Assembly: GCF_015353075.1 (NCBI RefSeq)
Contig: NZ_CP064187.1
Span: forward strand, 4,099,001 to 4,163,000
DNA: 64,000 nucleotides
From: Rhizobium sp. 007
Lineage (GTDB): Bacteria > Pseudomonadota > Alphaproteobacteria > Rhizobiales > Rhizobiaceae
Direction of reading: 5' to 3'
Shown here: positions 35,659-46,253 of the stretch, one piece after another
Layout of the letters: each line of letters begins with the position of its first letter
How positions within the stretch are numbered: position 1 is the stretch's first letter
Program-made: the position numbers and the translations under genes
Notes under the pieces: generated by a model
Told to the model about the DNA's origin: nothing
What the model saw: only the letters and a program-made list of their open reading frames with translations
The model's database searches: none

Positions 35659-35954
35659 GCGGTATCCTGAATGTCTGCCGGAGTGATTTGCGTCGAATCT
35701 ACCGTGAAAAGCAATTTTGGTGAATCGATGTTCTGCCAGCAGGGTCGGGATGGCATTCGTGGAGCGGGCGATCCGCAGCTCGTCTCGGAACTGCGCGGCA
35801 TACTGCGAAGGCGGCTTGAGGAAGCCGCGCCCTAACGGCTGCCATCCGGTCAAAATTTTGCGAGATGGCCGAAAACTGCACACTCTCCTGTTTTTTGCCC
35901 CTATTTCCCGTATTCTCTTCTCGGTGAAAGCTAAAATAACATGGGGTTTGGTGA

Positions 35955-37790
35955 ATGGTATCGTTGAGGGCGAAGCTTGTTTTATGCGCCGTGGGTTCCG
36001 CACTGTTTGCATGGAGTGCCGGCGCGCAGGATGCGGATGGATGGCGGACCGGTATCTCCACCGTCGGCGACCTGAAGCATCCGTCCGGCTTTGCCCATTA
36101 CGACTATGTCAATCCGCAGGCGCCGAAGGGCGGAACCCTTCGTCTATCCGACGAAGGTAGCTTCGATACGCTCAATCCCCTTCTAGCTAAGGGAGAGGCA
36201 GGCGCCGGACTAGCTCTCGTTTTCGAAACGCTGATGACGCCTGCGCTCGATGAAGTCTCGTCGAGTTATGGCCTGCTTGCAGAGGCGGTAAAGTATCCGG
36301 ACGACATGTCTTCCGCGACTTTTCGCCTTCGAGCCGAGGCAAAGTGGGCGGATGGTCAGCCTGTGACTCCTGAGGACGTGGTCTTCAGTTTCCAGCAGGC
36401 GACGAAGAACGACCCGCAGCAGGAATTTTATTACCGGCATGTCAAATCCGTCGAAAAGACGGGCGAGCGCGAAGTCACCTTCCAGTTCGATGAGGCGAAT
36501 AATCGCGAATTGCCGCAGATCGTCGGGCAGCTCGTCGTCGTTCCTGAGCATTGGTGGAAGGCGAATGGGCCGGACGGCAAGCCGCGCGATATCTCGCGAA
36601 CGACGCTGGAAATACCGATGGGTTCTGGCCCCTACAAAATAGCCTCTGTCGCACCCGGCTCCACCATCCGCTATCAATTGCGGGACGACTATTGGGGCAA
36701 GAACCTGAACGTAAACATCGGCCAGAACAACTTTGGCGCCATCGAATACACCTATTATGCGGATCGTGACGTGATGTTCGAGGCTTTCCGCTCCGGTAAT
36801 ACCGACTACTGGTGGGAAAATGCCGCAAAGCGCTGGGCAACAGCCTACAATTTTCCGGCCGTTTCCGACGGGCGTGTAAAGCGCGAGGAAGTCGAAAACG
36901 AAATGCGCACGGTCGGGGTGATGGTGGGCTTTATCTTCAACCTTCGCCGGGAAAAATTCGCCGACGAGCGCGTGCGCCAAGCGCTGAACTACGCCTTTGA
37001 TTTCGAGGAGCTGAAACGAACTATTTTTTACGGCTCGTACGACCGTATCGACAGTTTCTTCTTCCGCACCGAGCTTGCTTCTTCCGGACTTCCGGAAGGA
37101 AGAGAGCTGGAAATTCTCAATGAAGTAAAGGATCTCGTTCCGCCGAAGGTCTTCACGGAGCCCTACAAAAACCCCGTCAACGGCGATCCGGCAAGACTGC
37201 GCGACAATCTCCGTACAGCGATCGGCATGCTCAAGAATGCGGGCTACGAACTGAAAGGCAGCCGGATGATGAGCGTCAAAACCGGCCAGGCGCTTTCCTT
37301 CGAAATATTGCTGAACGGCCCGACGATCGAGCCTATAGCGCTGTCTTTCTCCCAAAATCTGCGGAAAATTGGCATCGAGGCGACAGTTCGCAGCATCGAG
37401 CCCTCGCAGTTTACCAACCGCTGGCGGTCGCGGGATTTCGACGTGATCTACAGCGGATGGGGGGAGTCGATGAACCCCGGTAACGAACAGGCCGAGTATT
37501 GGGGCTCGGATGCCGCAAAACGCGATGGCTCACAGAACTATAGCGGCATCAGCGATCCCGGTATCGACGCGCTGGTGAAGAAAGTGATTTTTGCCAAGAA
37601 TCGCGAGGATCTGGTAGCCGCGACCAAGGCGCTGGACCGGGTTCTGCTGGCCCACCACATCGTCGTTCCGAGTTATGGCTCCAGAACTTCGCGGGTTGCC
37701 TACTGGAACGGGATCACACACCCACCCGAGCTGCCTGAATACTCGCTTGGAATGCCCTCCGTCTGGTGGTCGGCGAATGCCGGCAAGTGA
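35955..37790 (+). CDS. yejA: peptide ABC transporter substrate-binding protein YejA
   Basis: The 611-residue periplasmic SBP_bac_5 protein has a signal peptide ending near SAGAQ. Typical segments are GFAHYDYVNPQAPKGGTLRL, FETLMTPALDE, and MLKNAGYELKG. The YejABEF system imports peptides and, in enterics, microcin C. First gene of the operon, with 147 bases before yejB that hold a small ORF. Confidence 0.92.
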   Translation: MVSLRAKLVLCAVGSALFAWSAGAQDADGWRTGISTVGDLKHPSGFAHYDYVNPQAPKGGTLRLSDEGSFDTLNPLLAKGEAGAGLALVFETLMTPALDEVSSSYGLLAEAVKYPDDMSSATFRLRAEAKWADGQPVTPEDVVFSFQQATKNDPQQEFYYRHVKSVEKTGEREVTFQFDEANNRELPQIVGQLVVVPEHWWKANGPDGKPRDISRTTLEIPMGSGPYKIASVAPGSTIRYQLRDDYWGKNLNVNIGQNNFGAIEYTYYADRDVMFEAFRSGNTDYWWENAAKRWATAYNFPAVSDGRVKREEVENEMRTVGVMVGFIFNLRREKFADERVRQALNYAFDFEELKRTIFYGSYDRIDSFFFRTELASSGLPEGRELEILNEVKDLVPPKVFTEPYKNPVNGDPARLRDNLRTAIGMLKNAGYELKGSRMMSVKTGQALSFEILLNGPTIEPIALSFSQNLRKIGIEATVRSIEPSQFTNRWRSRDFDVIYSGWGESMNPGNEQAEYWGSDAAKRDGSQNYSGISDPGIDALVKKVIFAKNREDLVAATKALDRVLLAHHIVVPSYGSRTSRVAYWNGITHPPELPEYSLGMPSVWWSANAGK

Positions 37791-37827
37791 AGACGTCTTG
37801 CCATTCCGGCCGGGAAGCGTTCACAGT

Positions 37828-37855
37828 GAACCCGCGAATCAAGGACGGGTTCGCG
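37828..37855 (+). promoter_or_regulatory. hairpin in the yejA-yejB spacer
   Basis: GAACCC pairs with GGGTTC and, as an alternative, CGCGAA with TTCGCG (37833-37838 and 37850-37855). A Shine-Dalgarno-like AAGGA (37841-37845) lies in the loop. It stands directly before a 25-codon ORF coupled to yejB. Confidence 0.4.
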
Positions 37856-37860
37856 ACAGA

Positions 37861-37938
37861 ATGATTGAAAGGAAGATCGCATTGGGGAAGCTTGGACGCC
37901 GTAAGACGGTGATCGCCCGCGGGACTGGCAAGCGTTAA
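37861..37938 (+). CDS. 25-residue basic leader-like ORF coupled to yejB
   Basis: ATG at 37861 opens a frame for a very basic peptide (9 Lys/Arg of 25; [20 protein letters not shown] then GTGKR) that ends in TAATG, so its stop overlaps the yejB start by one base. yejB has no clear ribosome binding site of its own, so translation of this ORF could deliver ribosomes to it. Its only possible Shine-Dalgarno lies in a hairpin loop. Product function, if any, is unknown. Confidence 0.35.
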   Translation: MIERKIALGKLGRRKTVIARGTGKR

Positions 37939-39023
37939 TGGGAGCTTACGTACTTCGACGCCTGCTTCTGATGATACCGACGATTATCGGCATCATGGCA
38001 ATTTCGTTTACAGTCATCCAGTTCGCACCGGGCGGCCCTGTCGAGCAGGTCATCGCGCAGTTGACCGGCCAGGCAGATGGTGCCGACCAGCGCCTCTCCG
38101 GCGGCGGGGATGCCGGACAGCAGTTCGATGACAGTGGTTCCAGTTACCGCGGCGCCCAGGGCCTGGATCCGGAACTGATCGCCAAGCTCGAGAAGCAGTT
38201 CGGCTTCGACAAGCCGCCGCTGACGCGCTTTCTGGAAATGATGTGGAACTACATCCGTTTCGATTTCGGCGAGAGCTTCTTCCGCAATACCTCCGTGCTC
38301 GATCTGATCAAGGAAAAGCTGCCGGTCTCGGTCTCGCTCGGCATCTGGATCATGATCTTTTCGTATGCCATCTCCATTCCGCTTGGCATCCGCAAGGCGG
38401 TGAAGGATGGCTCGACCTTCGACGTGTGGACGTCCGGCGTCATTATCGTCGGTTACGCCGTGCCGAGCTTCCTATTCGGTATCCTGCTGATCGTGCTTTT
38501 CGCCGGCGGCTCGTTCTATGACTGGTTTCCGCTCCGCGGACTGGTGTCGGATAACTTCGACCAACTCGCCTGGTGGCAAAAGCCGCTCGATTATTTCTGG
38601 CACCTGACGCTGCCACTGATCTCGCTCTCGCTTTCCGCCTTCGCGACGACGACACTGCTGACGAAGAATTCCTTCATCGAGGAGATCAAGAAGCAATACG
38701 TCACGACCGCCCGAGCCAAGGGGTTGAATGAGCGGCAGGTGCTTTATGGTCATGTCTTCCGCAATGCCATGCTGATCATTATCGCCAGTTTTCCGGGCGC
38801 CTTCATTTCCGCCTTCTTCACCGGTTCGCTGCTGATCGAGAATATCTTCTCGCTCGACGGACTCGGCCGCCTCGGCTATCTCTCGGTCGTCAATCGCGAT
38901 TATCCCATCGTCTTTGCGACACTCTATATCTTCTCGCTGCTTGGCCTTTTCGTCAGCCTGCTCTCCGACCTGATCTATACCTGGATCGACCCGCGCATCG
39001 ATTTCGAGCGGAGGGATGTCTGA
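37938..39023 (+). CDS. yejB: peptide ABC transporter permease YejB
   Basis: The 361-residue inner-membrane permease has N-terminal [20 protein letters not shown] and five further helices. The ABC permease EAA loop is visible ([20 protein letters not shown]). A variable hydrophilic insert rich in Gly/Asp (about residues 48-75) is usual in YejB. Its stop overlaps the yejE ATG. Confidence 0.95.
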   Translation: MGAYVLRRLLLMIPTIIGIMAISFTVIQFAPGGPVEQVIAQLTGQADGADQRLSGGGDAGQQFDDSGSSYRGAQGLDPELIAKLEKQFGFDKPPLTRFLEMMWNYIRFDFGESFFRNTSVLDLIKEKLPVSVSLGIWIMIFSYAISIPLGIRKAVKDGSTFDVWTSGVIIVGYAVPSFLFGILLIVLFAGGSFYDWFPLRGLVSDNFDQLAWWQKPLDYFWHLTLPLISLSLSAFATTTLLTKNSFIEEIKKQYVTTARAKGLNERQVLYGHVFRNAMLIIIASFPGAFISAFFTGSLLIENIFSLDGLGRLGYLSVVNRDYPIVFATLYIFSLLGLFVSLLSDLIYTWIDPRIDFERRDV

Positions 39024-40171
39024 TGGATACGGCTGCCAATCCGACGTCTGTCACGCCAGTCAAGCCGCCGCGCAAGGGCCTGCTTTCCCCAACGAACATC
39101 CGCCGCTGGCGGAATTTCAAGGCAAACCGACGCGGCTACTGGTCTTTCTGGCTGTTCATGGTGCTGTTCGTCCTCACCCTGTTTTCGGAATTCATCGCCA
39201 ACGACAAGCCGATCATCGCATCCTACAAGGGTGAAATCCTGTTTCCGGTGCTGGTGGATTATCCGGAGGAAAAGTTCGGCGGCTTCCTGGCGGAAACGGA
39301 TTACCGCTCCGATGTGATCGCCGATGAGATCAAAGCCAATGGCTGGATGATCTGGCCGCCGATCCATTATTCCTATCGATCGGTGAATTCCAACATCCCG
39401 CATTCCGCGCCGACGCCGCCGTTCTGGCTGATGAGCAAGGAGGAGCGCTGCTCCGGCTATCCGCAAGGCGTCAACGACCCCGATTGCAACTACGGCAATC
39501 TCAACTGGCTCGGAACCGACGACCAGGCGCGCGACGTGCTGGCGCGTATCATCTACGGGTTTCGCGTTTCCGTGCTCTTCGGCTTGGTATTGACCATCTG
39601 CTCGGCAGTTGTCGGCGTAACGGCCGGCGCCGTGCAAGGCTATTTCGGCGGTTGGACGGACCTGCTTCTGCAGCGCTTCATCGAGATATGGTCGTCGATG
39701 CCTGTGCTCTACATCTTGCTGATCATCGCCGCGATCCTGCCGCCGGGCTTTTTTGTGCTGCTCGGCATCATGCTCCTCTTCTCCTGGGTGGGGTTCGTCG
39801 GTGTCGTGCGCGCGGAGTTCTTGCGCGCCCGCAACTTCGAATATGTCCGCGCCGCCCGCGCGCTCGGTGTCAATAACCGGACGATCATGTGGCGCCATAT
39901 GCTGCCGAACGCCATGGTGGCGACCCTGACGTTCCTGCCCTTCATCCTGTCCGGCTCGATCACGACGCTCACTTCGCTCGACTTCCTGGGCTTCGGCATG
40001 CCGCCCGGCTCGCCGTCGCTCGGCGAGATGATCGCGCAGGGCAAGGCCAATCTTCAGGCGCCATGGCTGGGGCTGGCGGCCTTCTTCACCATGTCGATCA
40101 TGCTTTCCCTGCTGATCTTCATCGGCGAGGCCGTGCGCGACGCGTTTGACCCGAGAAAGACCTTCGCATGA
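39023..40171 (+). CDS. yejE: peptide ABC transporter permease YejE
   Basis: The 382-residue permease has one N-terminal helix (YWSFWLFMVLFVLTLFSEF), a large periplasmic loop with two Cys, and the LGTDDQARDVLARIIYGFR motif of DppC-type permeases. The EAA loop reads VRAARALGVNNRTIMWRHML. It overlaps yejB and yejF by a few bases. Confidence 0.95.
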   Translation: MDTAANPTSVTPVKPPRKGLLSPTNIRRWRNFKANRRGYWSFWLFMVLFVLTLFSEFIANDKPIIASYKGEILFPVLVDYPEEKFGGFLAETDYRSDVIADEIKANGWMIWPPIHYSYRSVNSNIPHSAPTPPFWLMSKEERCSGYPQGVNDPDCNYGNLNWLGTDDQARDVLARIIYGFRVSVLFGLVLTICSAVVGVTAGAVQGYFGGWTDLLLQRFIEIWSSMPVLYILLIIAAILPPGFFVLLGIMLLFSWVGFVGVVRAEFLRARNFEYVRAARALGVNNRTIMWRHMLPNAMVATLTFLPFILSGSITTLTSLDFLGFGMPPGSPSLGEMIAQGKANLQAPWLGLAAFFTMSIMLSLLIFIGEAVRDAFDPRKTFA

Positions 40172-41805
40172 GCCAGATGCCTGAACCACTTCTGTCCGTC
40201 CGCGATCTTTCCGTCGCCTTCCATCAAAGCGGTGAAACATCGCTGGCTGTCGATCGCATCTCCTTCGACATCAAGAAGGGCGAGGTCGTCGCGCTGGTCG
40301 GCGAATCCGGGTCGGGCAAGTCCGTCTCCGCAAATTCCATCCTGCGGCTTTTGCCTTATCCTGCAGCAAGCCATCCGACTGGCGAAATCTTCTTCAAGGG
40401 CAAGGATTTACTCAAGGCATCGGAGAAGGCGCTGCGCGAGGTGCGCGGCAACGACATCACGATGATCTTCCAGGAGCCGATGACCTCGCTCAATCCGCTT
40501 CACACGATCGAAAAGCAGATCGCCGAAATCCTCGATCTGCACCAGGGCGTGACGGGCCAGGCGGCCCGCACGCGGGTGCTGGAACTCTTGAACCAAGTCG
40601 GCATCCGCGAGCCGGAAAAGCGGCTGAAAGCCTATCCGCACGAGCTTTCCGGCGGCCAGCGCCAGCGCGTCATGATCGCGATGGCACTCGCCAACCGGCC
40701 CGAACTGCTGATCGCCGACGAGCCGACGACGGCGCTCGATGTCACGGTCCAGGCACAGATATTGGACCTGCTGCGCAAGCTGAAAGGCGCGCACGGCATG
40801 TCGCTGCTCTTCATCACCCATGATCTCGGCATCGTCCGCAAATTCGCTGATCGCGTCTGCGTCATGACCAAAGGCAGGATTGTCGAGACGGGCACGGTCG
40901 AAGAGGTCTTCAGCAATCCGAAGCATGACTACACGCGCCATCTGCTCGCCGCGGAGCCGCGCGGCGAGCCACCTGTTGCCGATCCGTCCAAGCCGTTGGT
41001 GATGGAGGGCTCCGACATCCGGGTCTGGTTCCCGATCAAGGCCGGATTGATGCGCAGGGTTGTTGACCATGTGAAGGCTGTCGACGGCATCGATCTCTCG
41101 CTGCGCGCCGGCCAGACGCTCGGGGTTGTCGGCGAATCCGGCTCGGGCAAGACGACGCTTGGCCTGGCGCTCACCCGGCTGATTTCCTCCAAGGGGCGCA
41201 TCAGCTTCGTCGGCAAGGATATAGCGGACTTTTCGTTCACCGAAATGCGGCCGCTGCGCAACCAGCTTCAGGTCGTATTCCAGGATCCTTACGGCTCGCT
41301 CAGTCCGCGCATGTCGGTCGGAGATATCATCGCGGAAGGGCTGAAAGTGCATGAGCGCTCGCAGTCGCATGAAGAACGGGACCAGCGCGTCTGCTGGGCG
41401 CTGGAAGAGGTTGGCCTCGACCCGCTGACCCGCTGGCGCTATCCGCACGAATTCTCCGGCGGCCAGCGTCAGCGTATCGCGATTGCCCGCGCCATGGTGC
41501 TGAAGCCGCGCTTCGTCATGCTCGACGAGCCGACATCGGCGCTCGACATGAGCGTCCAAGCGCAGGTCGTCGATCTGTTGCGCGACCTGCAAAAGAAGCA
41601 CGATCTGGCCTACCTCTTCATCAGCCACGACCTGAAGGTCGTCAAGGCGCTCGCCAACGACGTCATCGTCATGCGTTTCGGCAAGGTGGTGGAGCAGGGG
41701 CCGTCTGCAGAAATTTTTCGCGCGCCGAAAGACGACTACACCAAGGCGCTGATGGCAGCCGCTTTCAATATCGAGGCAGTGCCGACGCCTGCCGTCCAGC
41801 AGTAA
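40168..41805 (+). CDS. yejF: peptide ABC transporter ATPase YejF, two ATPase domains
   Basis: The 545-residue protein joins two ATPases. Domain 1: Walker [15 protein letters not shown], signature [15 protein letters not shown], Walker [15 protein letters not shown]. Domain 2: Walker [15 protein letters not shown], signature [15 protein letters not shown], Walker [15 protein letters not shown]. It energises YejBE. Followed by ghrA after 8 bases. Confidence 0.96.
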   Translation: MSQMPEPLLSVRDLSVAFHQSGETSLAVDRISFDIKKGEVVALVGESGSGKSVSANSILRLLPYPAASHPTGEIFFKGKDLLKASEKALREVRGNDITMIFQEPMTSLNPLHTIEKQIAEILDLHQGVTGQAARTRVLELLNQVGIREPEKRLKAYPHELSGGQRQRVMIAMALANRPELLIADEPTTALDVTVQAQILDLLRKLKGAHGMSLLFITHDLGIVRKFADRVCVMTKGRIVETGTVEEVFSNPKHDYTRHLLAAEPRGEPPVADPSKPLVMEGSDIRVWFPIKAGLMRRVVDHVKAVDGIDLSLRAGQTLGVVGESGSGKTTLGLALTRLISSKGRISFVGKDIADFSFTEMRPLRNQLQVVFQDPYGSLSPRMSVGDIIAEGLKVHERSQSHEERDQRVCWALEEVGLDPLTRWRYPHEFSGGQRQRIAIARAMVLKPRFVMLDEPTSALDMSVQAQVVDLLRDLQKKHDLAYLFISHDLKVVKALANDVIVMRFGKVVEQGPSAEIFRAPKDDYTKALMAAAFNIEAVPTPAVQQ

Positions 41806-41813
41806 AAAAGATC

Positions 41814-42773
41814 ATGCCCGCAAGACCTCCTGTTCTCATCGATTTGAAGTTCAACCCCGAAGGCATCGCCCGTATTCTGAAAACCGCCTTTCCGGATCGA
41901 GGCAGCATCAATCTTGCCGATCCGGCGGCCAAAAGCCGCGATTTGAGCGCGATCGACTATGCGTTGCTATGGAAGCCGGATACCGACCTGTTCGAACGCG
42001 CACCGAACTTGAAGGTCATCTTCTCGGGCGGTGCCGGCGTCGATAGCTTCATGAACCTTTCGGGGTTGCCGGACGTGCCGATCGTTCGCTTCGTCGACAG
42101 CAGCCTGACGGTTCGCATGAGCGAATGGGTGGTGCTGCAGTGCCTGATGCACCTGCGCCAGCAGCGCGAACATGACCGGCATCAGCGCGATCGGATCTGG
42201 AGCCAGATGGCGCCGCCGGAAGCTGCGGAAATCACCGTTGGCGTTATGGGACTTGGGGTATTGGGGCAGGATGCCGTTCGCAAGCTGAAGGTCATGGGCT
42301 TCAACGTCATTGGCTGGTCGCGAAGCCGCAAACGGCTTGAGGGGATCGAAACCTTCGATGCAAGCGAACTCGATACCTTCCTGTCGAAGACCGATTTCCT
42401 CGTTGGCCTGCTGCCGCTAACGCCGGAAACCACGGGCCTTTATAATGCGCGGCTGTTTGCGAAGCTCCGTCGGGGCGGTGCACTCGGAAAGCCGGTCTTC
42501 ATCAATGCCGGCCGCGGCAGGAGCCAGGTGCAACGCGACATCGTTGCGGCGATTGAAAGCGGTGTGCTCGGCGGCGCATCGCTCGACGTCTTCGAGGTCG
42601 AGCCGCTTCCGGCGGACGATCCGCTCTGGGGTTTGGAGTGTGTCTTCATAACCCCGCATGATGCCGCAATCTCCGAAGAGAATGCGCTCTTCCGCCATGT
42701 CGAGGCACAGATCGCCCGCTACGAGCGCGGTCAGTCGCTGGAGTTCGTGGTGGACCGGAAGGCAGGCTACTAA
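41814..42773 (+). CDS. ghrA: glyoxylate/hydroxypyruvate reductase A
   Basis: The 319-residue D-2-hydroxyacid dehydrogenase has the NAD(P) Rossmann motif VGVMGLGVLGQDAV followed by WSRSRKR (basic residues suit NADPH), catalytic Arg in INAGRGRSQVQ, Glu in DVFEVEPLP, and His in FITPHDAA. It reduces glyoxylate and hydroxypyruvate. It appears to be read together with yejABEF; why is unclear. Confidence 0.9.
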   Translation: MPARPPVLIDLKFNPEGIARILKTAFPDRGSINLADPAAKSRDLSAIDYALLWKPDTDLFERAPNLKVIFSGGAGVDSFMNLSGLPDVPIVRFVDSSLTVRMSEWVVLQCLMHLRQQREHDRHQRDRIWSQMAPPEAAEITVGVMGLGVLGQDAVRKLKVMGFNVIGWSRSRKRLEGIETFDASELDTFLSKTDFLVGLLPLTPETTGLYNARLFAKLRRGGALGKPVFINAGRGRSQVQRDIVAAIESGVLGGASLDVFEVEPLPADDPLWGLECVFITPHDAAISEENALFRHVEAQIARYERGQSLEFVVDRKAGY

Positions 42774-42826
42774 GGCGGGGTGGAACCATGCCGCCGCATA
42801 GCCGTTGCTCCTACCGACAGTTCTAA

Positions 42827-42849
42827 CGCGGGCCGGCATACGGCCCGCG
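42827..42849 (+). other. perfect 9-bp stem hairpin before the small membrane protein gene
   Basis: CGCGGGCCG and CGGCCCGCG with a five-base loop lie 21 bases before the next ATG. No T-run follows, so it is not a normal terminator; it may stabilise mRNA ends or affect initiation. Confidence 0.45.
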
Positions 42850-42870
42850 AGACATCGAAGGGAGACGAAG

Positions 42871-43236
42871 ATGGCTCGTCAGATGGAAAAGGGCTGGGAA
42901 AACGCCGATGGAAAGCGGCATGCCGAAGAGCAGATCTCTGCGGTGAAGGCAAAGCAGGGCCGCACCGGTGCCCGCATCCTGATGGTTCTGGTCGTTGCGC
43001 TCATTCTTGCATTCGTCGTTTGGATACCGGTCGAGATCTGGGGCAACCGCGAAGCCGATGAAGTAGCGCCACAGCAGCCCGGTCAGGAAATGCAGTCCCA
43101 GTCGCCGGCACCGGCTGCGCCGCCAACCACGCAAAATGGCGGTGCGGTTCCCACGGAGACGCCGAATACGCAGCCGGCACCGAACGCTGAGCCCGTGACG
43201 CCTGCCACACCAGCGCCGTCTCAGCCGGCGCAATAG
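42871..43236 (+). CDS. single-pass membrane protein with Pro/Ala/Gln-rich tail
   Basis: The 121-residue protein has a charged N-terminus, one membrane helix (ILMVLVVALILAFVVWIPVEI) and an outside tail rich in Pro, Ala, Thr and Gln (APAAPPTTQNGGAVPTETPN), with no known domain. ATG 42871 has GGGAG 6 bases upstream. A terminator follows. Function unknown. Confidence 0.7.
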   Translation: MARQMEKGWENADGKRHAEEQISAVKAKQGRTGARILMVLVVALILAFVVWIPVEIWGNREADEVAPQQPGQEMQSQSPAPAAPPTTQNGGAVPTETPNTQPAPNAEPVTPATPAPSQPAQ

Positions 43237-43266
43237 GCTTCAGTCCAAGGCGATCATTGAAAGAGG

Positions 43267-43299
43267 CCCTGCCGCCTGGCTGCGGCGGGGCTTTTATTT
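43267..43299 (+). terminator. rho-independent terminator
   Basis: GCCCTGCCGC (43267-43276) and GCGGCGGGGC (43283-43292) pair with one G-T and are followed by TTTTATTT. Confidence 0.85.
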
Positions 43300-43401
43300 G
43301 CGCTGGACATTACCCGCTGATTTTTCGATAAGAAGGCGCACGAGCCGGTCGTCGTGTGCTGGCCTTTTGCGGCACCCGACCGGATTGGGACGGGATGGAG
43401 C

Positions 43402-44706
43402 ATGGCCAAGACAGATATTGCAAGGCGCGTTTACAATCACGCCTGGAAGCTTGATCCCATCGTCCGTAGCCTCATCGATACGGACTTCTACAAGCTTCTG
43501 ATGCTGCAAATGATCTGGAAGCTTTATCCGGATGTCAGCACCACATTCACGCTCATCAACCGCACCAAGCGCGTCCGTCTCGCCGAGGAGATCGACGAGG
43601 GGGAACTGCGCGCTCAGCTCGATCATGCCCGCACGCTGCGGCTCTCCAAGAAGGAGATGATCTGGCTCGCCGGTAACAGTTTTTATGGCCGTGCGCAGAT
43701 TTTCGAGCCGGAGTTCCTCGCCTGGCTATCTCATTTCCAGCTGCCGGAATACGAGCTGTCGAAGAAGGACGGCCAGTACGTGCTCGATTTCCATGGCTCG
43801 TGGAAAGAGACGACGATGTGGGAAATCCCGGCGCTTGCGATTATCAACGAGATGCGCTCGCGTTCGGCGATGAAGGCGCTCGGACCCTTCACGCTTGATG
43901 TGCTTTATGCACGTGCCAAAGCCAAGATGTGGGCAAAGGTAGAGCGGCTGCGCGAATTGCCTGGCCTGCGTATCTCCGATTTCGGCACACGCCGCCGCCA
44001 CAGCTTTCTGTGGCAACGCTGGTGCGTTGAGGCACTGAAGGAAGGTATCGGCCCTGCTTTCACCGGCACAAGCAATGTATTGCTCGCTATGGATTCCGAT
44101 TTGGAAGCGGTAGGAACGAACGCCCACGAGCTGCCGATGGTAGCCGCCGCACTTGCCGACACCGACGAGGAGTTGCGCAACGCGCCCTACAAGATCCTGC
44201 GGGATTGGAACAGGCTCTACGGCGGCAACCTCTTGATCGTCCTGCCGGATGCCTTCGGCACCGCGGCCTTCCTGCGTGACGCGCCCGAGTGGGTCGCTGA
44301 TTGGACCGGCTTCCGCCCGGACAGTGCGCCGCCGATCGAGGGCGGCGAGAAGATCATCGATTGGTGGAAGAAAATGGGCCGCGATCCGCGCCAGAAGCTG
44401 CTGATTTTCTCGGATGGACTCGATGTTGACGCGATCATCGATACCTACAAGCACTTCGAGGGCCGTGTTCGCATGAGCTTCGGCTGGGGCACCAACCTGA
44501 CCAACGATTTTGCGGGCTGCGCGCCGACCGAAATTTCCGGCCTCAACCCAATCTCGATCGTCTGCAAGGTCAGCGAGGCAAACGGCCGCCCCGCGGTCAA
44601 GCTCTCCGACAATCCTCATAAGGCAACCGGAGACCCGAAAGAGGTCGAGCGTTACCTCAAATTCTTCGGCGCGGAGGACCGCACTGAGCAGACGGTTCTC
44701 GTCTGA
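43402..44706 (+). CDS. pncB: nicotinate phosphoribosyltransferase
   Basis: The 434-residue NAD-salvage enzyme makes nicotinate mononucleotide from nicotinate and PRPP. Seen: [17 protein letters not shown], the phosphorylated-His region [26 protein letters not shown] and [12 protein letters not shown]. Full family length. ATG 43402 is followed by AKTDIARRV, typical; an upstream ATG at 43354 is in the terminator-proximal leader. It converges on the DUF72 gene. Confidence 0.95.
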   Translation: MAKTDIARRVYNHAWKLDPIVRSLIDTDFYKLLMLQMIWKLYPDVSTTFTLINRTKRVRLAEEIDEGELRAQLDHARTLRLSKKEMIWLAGNSFYGRAQIFEPEFLAWLSHFQLPEYELSKKDGQYVLDFHGSWKETTMWEIPALAIINEMRSRSAMKALGPFTLDVLYARAKAKMWAKVERLRELPGLRISDFGTRRRHSFLWQRWCVEALKEGIGPAFTGTSNVLLAMDSDLEAVGTNAHELPMVAAALADTDEELRNAPYKILRDWNRLYGGNLLIVLPDAFGTAAFLRDAPEWVADWTGFRPDSAPPIEGGEKIIDWWKKMGRDPRQKLLIFSDGLDVDAIIDTYKHFEGRVRMSFGWGTNLTNDFAGCAPTEISGLNPISIVCKVSEANGRPAVKLSDNPHKATGDPKEVERYLKFFGAEDRTEQTVLV

Positions 44707-44712
44707 TGAAGG

Positions 44713-45684
44713 TTACGGGGAGGGCCAGTGCGGCCTCGCCTCCTCCTTTTCGCTCCGCCGGCTTTTTCTGCGTGGTTTTGTTGACATGGCCGCTTCCTCA
44801 AATGGCGTGGCAACGCCAAGCCTCTCGGCAAGCGAGCGTGCATCTGTCGGCGCGCAAACCTTCACGTCGTTGTCGAAATAGACGAAGACGTCACGGCCTT
44901 TGGCTGACGTCTTGAGCGGCGGCAGTACGCGATTGGCATCTTCCGGCTCGTGTCCGCGCGCCCATGCCGCGATACGTTTGGCCCATGCATCGAGCGCCGC
45001 ATCGTCGTATCCGCTGACATAAAGCTCCTCGGATCCATGAAGGCGGCAATAGACGAAGTCGGCAGTGACATCCATCAGAAGCGGCCATTCGACCGTGTCG
45101 GCGCAGACGAGCCCCACGTGATGTTTTCGCAGCAGTTCGATGAATTCCTTGGCGCAAAAACTGTCGTGGCGAATTTCCAGCGCGTGACGAAGCGGCTGCT
45201 GCACATCGCTTTCCAGCCAGTCACGGCCGTTCAGCCGGTCATCATGCCGCTTTGCAAGTTTTGCCGCGTCATCCGTATCTTTCGGCAGCATTGCCAGAAA
45301 TCGCGCGAAAAGTTCTGCGTCGAATTTCATGGTCGGCGGAAACTGCCAAAGAATGGGGCCGAGCTTTGGCCCCAGCCGCAGGAGGCCGGACGCCATGAAA
45401 TTGGCAAGCGGCGTCTCGACGTCGCGAAGCCGCTTCAGATGCGTGATGTAGCGTGAACCTTTAACGGCGAAGACAAAGCCGTCGGGTGTCGCCTCCCGCC
45501 AGCGCGCGAAGGCGTCAGGCTTTTGCAATCCGTAAAACGTGCCGTTGATTTCAACGGAGGCAAAACTGCGCGCGGCAAAATGCAATTCGCGCTTCTGCGG
45601 CAGGCGCTCAGGATAAAATACCCCGCGCCACGGCGCATAGGTCCAGCCGGATATGCCGATACGGATGGTGCCGTTCCTTGCCAT
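44713..45684 (-). CDS. DUF72 family protein
   Basis: The 323-residue protein has a TIM-barrel-like DUF72 fold: IRIGISGWTYAPWRGVFYP, FASVEINGTFYGLQ, FAVKGSRYITHLKRL, LEIRHDSF and YCRLHGSEELYVSGY. The end is basic (STKPRRKSRRSEKEEARP). Role unknown; DUF72 proteins have been linked to nucleic-acid or iron-sulphur functions without proof. ATG 45684 gives the conserved start. Confidence 0.88.
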   Translation of the reverse strand: MARNGTIRIGISGWTYAPWRGVFYPERLPQKRELHFAARSFASVEINGTFYGLQKPDAFARWREATPDGFVFAVKGSRYITHLKRLRDVETPLANFMASGLLRLGPKLGPILWQFPPTMKFDAELFARFLAMLPKDTDDAAKLAKRHDDRLNGRDWLESDVQQPLRHALEIRHDSFCAKEFIELLRKHHVGLVCADTVEWPLLMDVTADFVYCRLHGSEELYVSGYDDAALDAWAKRIAAWARGHEPEDANRVLPPLKTSAKGRDVFVYFDNDVKVCAPTDARSLAERLGVATPFEEAAMSTKPRRKSRRSEKEEARPHWPSP

Positions 45685-45738
45685 GAAAGACAAACTGACC
45701 GCGCGGCCGCTTGTTCCCCCGCCGCGTCGGTCAGATAT

Positions 45739-45930
45739 TCAGGCTTGCGGTTTTCGCTTTTCTTCAGCTTCGCGGATGGCGTCTTCGTGGTACCAGGTAT
45801 CGAAGGCGGCGTCGCAGACATCGGGATCGATGTCGAGCGGCTGGCGCGCACCAAAGCGTTCGTCCGACCTGCGGAATTTTACTGGGAACTGATAGATCTT
45901 CGCGGTTTCGCGATGGACATTTGCTGGCAT
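45739..45930 (-). CDS. gstI: GstI, inhibitor of glnII expression (DUF2735)
   Basis: The 63-residue protein begins MPANVHRETAKIYQFPVKFR, the DUF2735 signature (ETAKIYQFP). In Rhizobium leguminosarum gstI lies upstream of glnII, is divergently transcribed, and codes for a 63-residue product that blocks glnII translation. Position, orientation and length agree here. ATG 45930 has GGAAGG at 7-base spacing; an ATG five codons upstream overlaps that site. NtrC repression of gstI is known in R. leguminosarum but not visible here. Confidence 0.82.
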   Translation of the reverse strand: MPANVHRETAKIYQFPVKFRRSDERFGARQPLDIDPDVCDAAFDTWYHEDAIREAEEKRKPQA

Positions 45931-46234
45931 CAAATTGCCTTCCATTATCTTCGCACACCGGTTACCCGGATATTTATAGTAACAGAGTGCACATCATTTG
46001 CGCAAATCGCCTAAAAAAGCGCCAATAACTGTGGGATTCATAAGCATTTGATAAATCGAATAAAATGCCCCGCAATGCCTGCATCTTTTTGAGGCGTTGG
46101 GTGTAGATCAAAAAAACGTCCCGCGCGCCGATGAGTTCCATGGCCCTAAACCCTCGCTTTCGTTGAAAGTTGACGATTGTCTGAAGGTTGATTCCCGCCG
46201 CCGTCTCATGGCAGTCCTTTATGTCTACTCGAAA

Positions 46235-46253
46235 CTGGCACGCCACGTGCTTG
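46235..46253 (+). promoter_or_regulatory. sigma-54 promoter of glnII
   Basis: CTGGCACGCCACGTGCTT holds GG at -24 and GC at -12 with exactly 10 bases between, matching TGGCACG-N4-TTGC with one change. It is 86 bases before the glnII ATG. Upstream NtrC sites were not recognised with confidence. Confidence 0.85.
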
